Both the position numbers and the translations under genes were made by a program. Of a stretch of 64,000 nt of DNA, positions 57,663 through 64,000 are shown one piece after another; positions within the stretch are counted from its first letter, which is position 1, and every line of letters begins with the position of its first letter. This DNA is from Stanieria cyanosphaera PCC 7437 (GTDB lineage Bacteria > Cyanobacteriota > Cyanobacteriia > Cyanobacteriales > Xenococcaceae). The stretch lies in the NCBI RefSeq assembly GCF_000317575.1, contig NC_019748.1:372001-436000 (forward strand), in the 5' to 3' direction. Below the pieces are notes generated by a model. That model saw nothing but the letters and a program-made list of their open reading frames with translations. It was not told where the DNA came from and made no database searches.

Positions 57663-58038
57663 AATTTTTTAGTGGTTAATAGTTAATAAGTAATGGTTAA
57701 TAATTGATTATCTATCAAACCCAAAATAAGATACTTCTTGAATTAACCAAGCAAATTTTTATTAAGACTTCTCAAAAGCTATTTCAGAACTGCATAAATA
57801 AAGCCACTATTTGAAAAGATCAAAAGCTGACAAAATAAATATTTTTCTTTTGATTTTTGACACATTCACTTGCGCTCAGTGCAAGCTTTTAACTTTTGTA
57901 CAGACGTTCCATGGAACGTCTCTAATGTTGCTTTTTGACTTTTTATTTTCCATATTTAAAGCATAATTAATTAGCATCATACTTTGCAACACTAGTTTTA
58001 ACGTCATCCGATACCTTTAGAGGTATCAGTATTCAGAT
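57663..58038. promoter_or_regulatory. Divergent nitroreductase-LysR spacer with heptamers and a 28-bp palindrome
   Basis: Heptamer-like units (TGGTTAA, TAGTTAA, TGGTTAA) lie at 57672-57700. At 57898-57925 is another 28-bp palindrome (GTACAGACGTTCC / GGAACGTCTCTAA), sharing its core with 54943. Near LysR, GATACCTTTAGAGGTATC (58010-58027) is a nearly perfect inverted repeat and a candidate operator just before the start. Confidence 0.6.
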
Positions 58039-58929
58039 ATGTTTTCTAATCTCGATTTACAGCATCTTCAAACCTTTTTAGTAGTGGCAGAAGAAATGAA
58101 TTTTGGACGTGCAGCAGAAAGACTGCATATTGCTCAACCGCCTTTATCTCGTCAAATACAGCGTTTAGAAAAAAACTTGGGAGTAGAACTTTTTAATCGC
58201 AGTAAACCGCAAATTCAGTTGACTTCGGCAGGAAAAGTTTTTGTTAGAGAAGCAAAAAAGATTTTGAAACAGGTAGACTTAGGTGTACAGTTGACCCAAA
58301 GAGCAAGTCGCGGAGAAATTGGTAAAATAGCGATCGCTTTTGAAGGGAGTTCTCTATCTGATTTAGTTCCTCGCTCAATTCAAACGTTTCGTCAACAATT
58401 TCCTGAAGTAGAAATTTTAATTCAAGAAATGCCTACTAAACAACAAATTCAGGCGTTACTAGAAGAAAGAATCGATCTGGGTTTTATTGTTCCGCAACAG
58501 CAGTTGGATAATTTAATGAGTGAAATTATTCTGGAAGAATCTTTAGTAGTTGCGATCGCACAAGCTCATCCTTTAGCTAGTCAGGAAAAAATCGAGATTG
58601 AACAACTTCAACAGGAATATTTTTTAGTTGGTTTTAATGATGGTAGTTGTGGTTTGGATCGAACTGTAGTTAAGGTTTGTCAACAGGCAGGTTTTGAACC
58701 GAAATTAATGTCTGTTACTAATGAGATGCAATTAATTTTAGGTTTTATCTCCACAGGAATGGGAGTAGCTTTATTACCCAATTCGATTAGAAATATTCAA
58801 AGAAAAGGAGTTGTTTATCTTTCCCTTCAATCTTCAACGGTAACTAGTTCCTTAGCTATTGCTTGGCGAGAAGATACTCCTTGTTCGACTCTCGATAATT
58901 TTTTAAATATCGTTAGAACTAAACCATAA
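58039..58929 (+). CDS. LysR-family transcription regulator
   Basis: A 296-residue regulator with the standard N-terminal winged helix-turn-helix (LQHLQTFLVVAEEMNFGRAA, ERLHIAQPPLSRQIQRLEKN) and a substrate-binding-like domain from about residue 90. GEIGKIAIAFEGSS and DLGFIVPQQQL are conserved positions of the effector domain. The effector is unknown. It is divergent from nitroreductase-pirin and followed 3 bases later by a methyltransferase gene, so it may control both sides. Confidence 0.94.
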   Translation: MFSNLDLQHLQTFLVVAEEMNFGRAAERLHIAQPPLSRQIQRLEKNLGVELFNRSKPQIQLTSAGKVFVREAKKILKQVDLGVQLTQRASRGEIGKIAIAFEGSSLSDLVPRSIQTFRQQFPEVEILIQEMPTKQQIQALLEERIDLGFIVPQQQLDNLMSEIILEESLVVAIAQAHPLASQEKIEIEQLQQEYFLVGFNDGSCGLDRTVVKVCQQAGFEPKLMSVTNEMQLILGFISTGMGVALLPNSIRNIQRKGVVYLSLQSSTVTSSLAIAWREDTPCSTLDNFLNIVRTKP

Positions 58930-58932
58930 ATT

Positions 58933-59736
58933 ATGAATGAATACAAACAACAGGTAATCGATTTCTTTAATCGTCGGACAAACTATGATGATGAAGGAAT
59001 ACGACATCCTCGTGAAGCTAAACGTTTACTAGCATCTATTCCAATTCAACCAGGACAAAAAATACTCGATCTCGCGACAGGAACTGGTTTATTAGCAATT
59101 GCAGCAGCACGACAAGTAGGTAAAACAGGAACAGTAATTGGAGTTGATTTTTCTCCAGAAATGTTACAACAAGCTAGACAAAAAATTTTAGCTTTGGGAA
59201 TAGATAATCTGAAATTAATTGAAGCAGATATCGAGTCAATTCAGTTTAATCCTAACAGTTTCGATGCGATTTTCTGTTGTTCTGCTATTACTTACCTAGT
59301 TGATATCCCTACCGCCTTACAAAACTGGTATCAGTGGCTTAAACCAAAAGGTTATCTTGCTTTTACTACTCCTGCCAAAACCGCTTATTTGGCATCAATT
59401 CAAGTAAAAGTATGCGAAAAGATTTTAGGTATTTCTTTACCTCATATCAACGAACCACTTTGGACTCCTGAAAAATGTCACAATCTCCTTCAACAAGCAG
59501 GTTTTAGTGAGATCGAAGTTGAAATTGAGGAATCGGGAGAATATCTTCCTTTTAATAATCGTTGGGTGAATTGGAGTGGAAATGGTTTTTATCCAAGAGG
59601 TAATCCTTTGGTAAATTTATCATCTCAACAATTAGAACAACTTAAGGCTGAATATCAGCGTGAAATTGAAAAATTGGCAACAGATCGAGGAATTTGGTAC
59701 GATCGCACTACTTTTTTCGTTCAGGCTCGTAAATAA
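58933..59736 (+). CDS. Class I SAM-dependent methyltransferase
   Basis: A 267-residue methyltransferase with motif I ILDLATGTGLLAIAAARQ (about 46-63), acidic motif IGVDFSPEML, DIESIQFNPNSFDAIFC and a WLKPKGYLAFTT strand. This is close to the UbiE/COQ5-like group. The C-terminal half (about 145-267) probably sets the substrate, which is unknown. The start lies 3 bases after the LysR stop, so both are on one transcript. Confidence 0.92.
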   Translation: MNEYKQQVIDFFNRRTNYDDEGIRHPREAKRLLASIPIQPGQKILDLATGTGLLAIAAARQVGKTGTVIGVDFSPEMLQQARQKILALGIDNLKLIEADIESIQFNPNSFDAIFCCSAITYLVDIPTALQNWYQWLKPKGYLAFTTPAKTAYLASIQVKVCEKILGISLPHINEPLWTPEKCHNLLQQAGFSEIEVEIEESGEYLPFNNRWVNWSGNGFYPRGNPLVNLSSQQLEQLKAEYQREIEKLATDRGIWYDRTTFFVQARK

Positions 59737-59851
59737 TCCTCGTTGATATCAAGTACCGAATAATTGGTTGAAATAACAAAATTTGTTGCATTCGTCTTAC
59801 TAGTCATAAGGCAGGAGGCAGAAAATTTAAAATTTTATTACCTATTAGTAA

Positions 59852-61270
59852 TTATTTAATAGTATGAATCTTGAGAAAATTAGTACCTCCAGCAATCTGG
59901 GTTGGAATACCACCCATAATCAAAATGTGATCGCCTGTTACAACTAAATTCCGTTGCAGCAACAGAGTTTCAGCTTGGGTAACCAATTCTTCAAACGTAA
60001 TCACTTCGCGATCTAATAAAATTGGTTTCACTCCCCAAATTAAATTGAGACGATGATAAACCTCAAGATTAGGAGTAAAAGCAACTACGGGTGATTGGGG
60101 TCGTTCTCCAGAAGCAAGTAAAGCTGTATAACCACTACTGGTAAAAGTTACAATACAACGTAAATTTAAAATAGAATCGATCGCATTTAGTGCTTCACTT
60201 AAAGCATGAGTTTCATCATTACCAGCAGGAGGATTGTTAACAAAGTTAATTTCTGGTTCAACATCGGTTGCAATTCGCGCTAACATTTGTACTGCTTTAA
60301 TCGGATAATTGCCTACTGCCGACTCTCCAGACAACATGACTGCATCTGTACCATCAATAATCGCATTGGCCACATCACTAGCTTCAGCGCGAGTAGGATA
60401 GGGATTGTTAATCATGCTTTCCAGCATCTGAGTAGCAGTAATAACAGGAATATTTCTTAAATTACATTGACGAATAATTTCTTTTTGCAGCATCGGTACT
60501 CTTTCAGGACGCATTTCTACGCCTAAGTCTCCTCGCGCTACCATTAAACCATCGCATTGATCGAGAATTTCTTTTAAGTTGGCAATGGCTTGAGGTTTTT
60601 CTATTTTGGCAATGACTGGAAGATCTGACCCTTTTGCTGTTAATAATTGTTTGAGAGTTTTAAGATCTTCTGCACGACGCACAAAACTTAAAGCAACAAT
60701 ATCTATTCCTTGAGAAATTCCAAATTCTAAATCTTGTTCGTCTTTTTCTGTCAAAGATGGTAACTTAAGGGTAAGATTGGGCAGATTTACCCCTTTACGA
60801 CTTTTAAGTTGACCTCCTTCTACTACCTGACATTTAACTATACTTCCTTCAATAGATACGATAGTTAATTCCAATAAACCGTCATCGAGTAAAATTTTTG
60901 CGCCTATTTCTGCTTCTTCTGCTAAATAAGGATAATCTATCGGAACAGTATCAGGTTGAGAATTAAATGCAAAAAGAGGAACTAAATCTATCGTAGCTCC
61001 TTTTTCTAAAGCGATCGCGTTATTGGGTAAATAACCAACTCGAATTTTTGGTCCTTGTAAATCCTGTAATAAAGTAATTGGCGTATCTAAATCTTCTGCT
61101 ACCGAACGCAATAAATGAACTGTTTTGGCATGATCCTCATAAGTACCGTGAGAAAAGTTTAATCTTGCTACACTCATCCCAGCTTCAATCATTTGTTTGA
61201 TTATTTCTGGAGAGTTACTAGCTGGCCCAATGGTCGCAACAATTTTAGTACGATGATTGAGAGAAATCAT
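59852..61270 (-). CDS. pyk: Pyruvate kinase
   Basis: Converts phosphoenolpyruvate and ADP into pyruvate and ATP. The 472-residue protein begins [16 protein letters not shown]. It has [35 protein letters not shown] (metal/substrate site) and [11 protein letters not shown]. The C-terminal allosteric domain is complete ([20 protein letters not shown]). It lacks the extra C-terminal phosphohistidine-like domain of longer cyanobacterial isozymes, so it matches the short (Pyk2-like) form. A single gene with spacers on both sides. It supplies pyruvate that PflB could use. Confidence 0.97.
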   Translation of the reverse strand: MISLNHRTKIVATIGPASNSPEIIKQMIEAGMSVARLNFSHGTYEDHAKTVHLLRSVAEDLDTPITLLQDLQGPKIRVGYLPNNAIALEKGATIDLVPLFAFNSQPDTVPIDYPYLAEEAEIGAKILLDDGLLELTIVSIEGSIVKCQVVEGGQLKSRKGVNLPNLTLKLPSLTEKDEQDLEFGISQGIDIVALSFVRRAEDLKTLKQLLTAKGSDLPVIAKIEKPQAIANLKEILDQCDGLMVARGDLGVEMRPERVPMLQKEIIRQCNLRNIPVITATQMLESMINNPYPTRAEASDVANAIIDGTDAVMLSGESAVGNYPIKAVQMLARIATDVEPEINFVNNPPAGNDETHALSEALNAIDSILNLRCIVTFTSSGYTALLASGERPQSPVVAFTPNLEVYHRLNLIWGVKPILLDREVITFEELVTQAETLLLQRNLVVTGDHILIMGGIPTQIAGGTNFLKIHTIK

Positions 61271-61787
61271 AGTTTAATAGCAATTTGATTGATAATACAG
61301 TAGTAAAAATTTCTTAATCTGAAATAAAATATTAACTGGGTTAGAACAATAGGAAAATTTTTTGTTCTCGCATTGTAATTATTCAATTTGTCATTTTATA
61401 TACATCTTTCAGCAATTTTGCTTTAACTGTGAGTATATACTTAATTTTCCTAAGATTTGATATATTTTAGCTTTTAATAATAAGTTCCTATCTAAAATTA
61501 ATTGTTCTTTGATTAAAATTTTAGAACCGAGAAGAGGTAACAAAAAGTTATCTAGCTCAGTAGTAAATATATATACAAATAATTTTGTTTTACCTACTTA
61601 ACTAAATTATTCATTATTTAAAAAATTACCTTGTCAAAAAAATATTAAATTATCTAAAAAAGTAATGAATTAGATTGAAGATTTTTTTATATTTAGTTTA
61701 TAAACTGGTTAATTGCTAACTAAAAAATTGCCAATTAAAAATGTTTCTTAAGGTCAAAATTTACAAGTTTTTTTAACTAAGCAACCA
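61271..61787. other. AT-rich spacer upstream of pyk
   Basis: A 517-base divergent spacer between pyk and the small gene at 61788. The pyk promoter must be here. It is dominated by long A/T stretches, with no repeat family member, hairpin or gene recognised. Confidence 0.35.
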
Positions 61788-61967
61788 ATGAATAACTCTT
61801 CTACTTCTTGTTTGACTGACGAAGAATGGTTTAACCAAGGTAAAGCAGATGCCTGGGCGAAAAAACCCAAACAACCACCCGAACACGATCCGCAAGCTGC
61901 CAGTATGTATGATTTAGGATATAGCGAGGGAGAAATTGAGCGATCGCCTTATGAGCGAGGAGTTTAA
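61788..61967 (+). CDS. Small conserved-looking protein (59 residues)
   Basis: From ATG 61788 the frame encodes MNNSSTSCLTDEEWFNQGKA, continuing DAWAKKPKQPPEHDPQAASM and YDLGYSEGEIERSPYERGV. The composition (Trp, Gln-Gly-Lys-Ala, Tyr-Asp-Leu-Gly-Tyr) is clearly protein-like. DEEWFNQGKADAW and YDLGYSEG recall repeats of short helical regions with a GxxDA pattern. It is too short for usual ORF cut-offs. I do not know the family. It converges on mltG with 6 bases between. Confidence 0.7.
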   Translation: MNNSSTSCLTDEEWFNQGKADAWAKKPKQPPEHDPQAASMYDLGYSEGEIERSPYERGV

Positions 61968-61973
61968 TTAATC

Positions 61974-63055
61974 CTAAAGTTGATTTTGTCTTTGACGACG
62001 AATTTGTTTAGTAGCAGCCTCATGTTCGGCTAAAGTTTTACTAAAAACATGAGTACCATCGTAACGAGCTACAAAATATAAATACTCAGTACTTTCAGGT
62101 TTCAGAGTAGCTTCCAAACTAGCAATTCCTGGACTAGCAATCGGGGTTGGCGGTAAACCAGCATTAATATAAGTATTATAAGGAGAAGGAGTTGCTACTT
62201 CGGCAAAGGTAAGGGGACGATCCGCAGTTTGTTTAATTCCCAAACCATATTCAACTGTAGGATCTGAACCCAATGTCATGCCACGTTTTAGCCTTTGAGT
62301 AAACACACCAGCAATTAAACCACGTTCGTCTTTGACTACTGCTTCTTTTTCCACAATACTGGCAAGAGTGACCCACTCTAATAAACTAAGATTGGTTTGT
62401 TTTTTATTTTCTTGATAGACAGGCAGGGCAATTTGTTGAAATTGATTTAACATTACCTCAATAATATCTTGAGGATTACCAATGCGATCGCTACTAATTT
62501 TATAAGTATCGGGATACAAAAATCCTTCTAGATGAGGTAAATTTGGAGGTAACCAAGGATATTTATCTGTCGGAATTTTACTAGCAGCAGCGACAAAATC
62601 TTCCGCACTAAAATAACCAACCGATTCAAAATATTGAGCCATTTGTTGAATTGACCAACCTTCAGGAATGGTAAACTTAGTTTGCATCAATTCGCCACGC
62701 CAGATTTTTTCTGCGATCGCAGGTAGGTTATCTTGAGGAGAAAGTAAATAAGTACCTGCTTTAAAACCACCAGTCGGATCTTGTTTTTGTTGCCACCACA
62801 CCCATAATTTCCAAGCTTCTGACGATTTAATCAAACCAGCTTGTATTAACTGTTGACCGATTTGTTGTCCAGCAGTACCTGGAGAAACAGTAAACTGAAT
62901 TGGTTCAAGAGAAGAATTATTTTGTTGTTGGGTTGCGCTTGGAGCAATCTGCGATCGCCACCACAACCATCCTAGTCCAATTCCAATCCCAGTTACTAAA
63001 ATTAATAACCCAAGGATTGAAGAAATTTTAGTTTTTTTTTAGGATATTTCATCAT
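61974..63055 (-). CDS. mltG: MltG-type endolytic transglycosylase with a frameshift in an A9 tract
   Basis: Cleaves nascent peptidoglycan strands and sets glycan length. The periplasmic part has FTVSPGTAGQQIGQQLIQAG (LysM-like), LEGFLYPDTYKI and the catalytic Glu in ASIVEKEAV, then LGSDPTVEYGLG and SPYNTYINAGLPPTPIASPG. In the sequence as given, the long frame opens only at a TTG (62966) inside the membrane helix. The natural start ATGATG at 63055, directly after the DUF3727 stop codon, is out of frame because nine A (63032-63040) stand where ten would restore MMKYPKKKTKISSILGLLIL and GLGWLWW. Either a sequencing error, a mutation or slippage explains it. The two genes form an operon. Confidence 0.88.
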
Positions 63056-63634
63056 TTACTCTGGTTCATCTGCTAATAATTCTTCCAGAATTGGTTGAAA
63101 CTCTTCGGCATCTGGAGAAACTAATTCTAATTCATTGTCCAGATTGTATCTTGCAAAAAACAATAAAGGTGTTAAGGGAGTATAAATAGAATATTTTTGC
63201 TCGGCATGATAAAAGCTCGCTAAAAACTGTAACTCCTCTGGTTCTAGCTGACTATCTTCTTCTTCAAGATTCAAAGTTAAAATTTGTTCTTCATCAATAG
63301 GAGGTAATTCTCCCGTCGCAGTAAGAGTATAGGCTGTATGTTTAAGAGTAAGATTTTGTTCAGCTAGCACTGCTTTGGCATCAGCAAAAATGGCTTCAAT
63401 TTCTTCTCCATCTTCGATCATCTCTGCTTCGACTAAATCTTCTTCTTCCTCTTCTTCATCCCAACTCATCATAACAATTGGAATATCTACAGGCATTAAA
63501 AGTAAATAAGTCATGCCCTCGTATTCAAGATATTGTTCAATATAACAAAGCAAAGTACGTCCGTCTGAATCAATCAGAGTGACTAATTCTTCTTCATACT
63601 GCTCGTGTTCTTTTTCAAATTTAGACGAAGACAT
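63056..63634 (-). CDS. DUF3727 acidic protein
   Basis: A 192-residue, strongly acidic protein. The N-terminal part (LVTLIDSDGRTLLCYIEQYL, YLLLMPVDIPIVMM) is DUF1292-like. A Glu/Asp tract (DEEEEEEDLVEAEMIEDGEE) follows, and then the DUF3727 region (TLTATGELPP, YSIYTPLTPLLFFARY, LELVSPDAEEFQPILEELL). Such proteins are conserved in cyanobacteria and plastids. Its TAA is followed at once by the mltG ATG, so the two are translationally coupled. No enzyme motif. Function unknown to me. Confidence 0.85.
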   Translation of the reverse strand: MSSSKFEKEHEQYEEELVTLIDSDGRTLLCYIEQYLEYEGMTYLLLMPVDIPIVMMSWDEEEEEEDLVEAEMIEDGEEIEAIFADAKAVLAEQNLTLKHTAYTLTATGELPPIDEEQILTLNLEEEDSQLEPEELQFLASFYHAEQKYSIYTPLTPLLFFARYNLDNELELVSPDAEEFQPILEELLADEPE

Positions 63635-63819
63635 GATTTAAAGATTTAATAGGTTCTAATCGAGATTGGTTAAACTAACAACTCTTCAATGAGAGTCTAA
63701 ATATTTTTACCACAGAAAGTGATCATCCCAGGCACTTCCTTTCTAGGTAATGTATTGATGACTGTAAACAACAGAATATCATTTTACGGCTTCACGACGT
63801 TGAAGCAGATCTCTTTGTT

Positions 63820-64000
63820 TCAGTATGGTTCGGAAAACCAATTAAGATTGTAAAGATGTTGAACAATCATGCTATCGGTGAGGTTATATCGCAGAGGAGT
63901 GATGGTGATATAGCGATCGCGAATTGCTTGAACATCAGTCATAATATGAGGAGGTAAACTGCTATCTTCTGGCTGTTCAATATCTTCAATAATTTCTCCT
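63820..64000 (-). CDS. surE: 5'/3'-nucleotidase SurE, C-terminal end (cut by window)
   Basis: Read leftwards from the window edge, the frame gives [20 protein letters not shown], then [20 protein letters not shown] and [19 protein letters not shown], with a TGA at 63820-63822. [16 protein letters not shown] is the usual end of cyanobacterial SurE, which removes phosphate from nucleotides under starvation. Only about 59 residues are inside the window. The start and catalytic Asp pair lie beyond position 64000. The 185 bases up to the DUF3727 gene hold no gene. Confidence 0.8.
   Translation of the reverse strand, partial: GEIIEDIEQPEDSSLPPHIMTDVQAIRDRYITITPLRYNLTDSMIVQHLYNLNWFSEPY

Noticed and set aside
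13383-57925. GTA...TAC palindromes as NtcA sites
   Set aside because: NtcA needs GTA and TAC eight bases apart; here they are 22 apart, and the elements sit mostly behind genes.
1-64000. tRNA, rRNA or CRISPR loci
   Set aside because: No cloverleaf-like or T-arm segment, rRNA stretch or short direct-repeat array was recognised in the gaps by eye; a tRNAscan or covariance search was not possible.

Overview
The window is chromosomal DNA of a cyanobacterium with an AT-rich genome. The evidence is direct: beta-carboxysome genes (ccmK x3, ccmL, ccmM), a CO2-uptake NDH-1 module, a complete kaiABC clock locus, an oxygenic-type PntA/PntB transhydrogenase, a group 2 sigma factor, and many copies of the HIP1 octamer GCGATCGC. 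The proteins are of the beta-cyanobacterial type. A Stanieria/Pleurocapsa-like or Cyanothece-like host would fit, but that is only an inference. No prophage, CRISPR array, rRNA or tRNA gene was seen. Both ends are cut: ccmM runs off the left edge and surE off the right edge.

Layout: 1-8780 is a carbon-concentrating region. A leftward ccmK-ccmK-ccmK-ccmL-ccmM operon diverges from a rightward ndhF4-ndhD4-cupB operon across an 800 bp spacer. 8951-19732 is mainly housekeeping (priA, sigma factor, argB, aroK, ubiX, a HEAT-repeat protein, a GNAT enzyme), with a STAND-type NB-ARC protein placed immediately upstream of aroK. 19886-33792 carries a small membrane protein, a tandem kinase/pseudokinase-TPR protein, clpB, a SPOR-like protein, mnmA, a GT39 glycosyltransferase and a 1218-residue hybrid sensor kinase.

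33851-40031 is the clock region. kaiA, kaiB and kaiC are flanked on the left by a divergent CBS/histidine-kinase/receiver protein whose ATPase and receiver sites are degenerate. On the right lies a small winged-helix-like gene convergent with kaiC. 40458-47051 groups redox and fermentation genes: pntA-pntB, then pflB and pflA on the other strand. Together they suggest handling of NADPH/NADH and pyruvate in the dark or without oxygen.

48032-64000 holds alaS, a possible metal-related group (PKHD hydroxylase, GGE-repeat secreted protein, two-domain multicopper oxidase), an orphan amino-acid ABC permease, pirin, nitroreductase, LysR plus methyltransferase, pyk, mltG with a DUF3727 gene, and the end of surE.

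The intergenic DNA is rich in small repeats. The clearest is a family of 28-bp palindromes (GTAGAGACG...CGTCTCTAC type) with compensatory arm changes, often next to degenerate 7-bp repeats. There are also decayed genes: an IS4-like transposase C-terminus, a truncated cupin, and a possible IS200/IS605 right end. The observations most worth a second look are the pseudo-histidine kinase beside kaiABC, the A9-tract frameshift in mltG, the 28-bp palindrome family, and the GGE-repeat/multicopper-oxidase pair.
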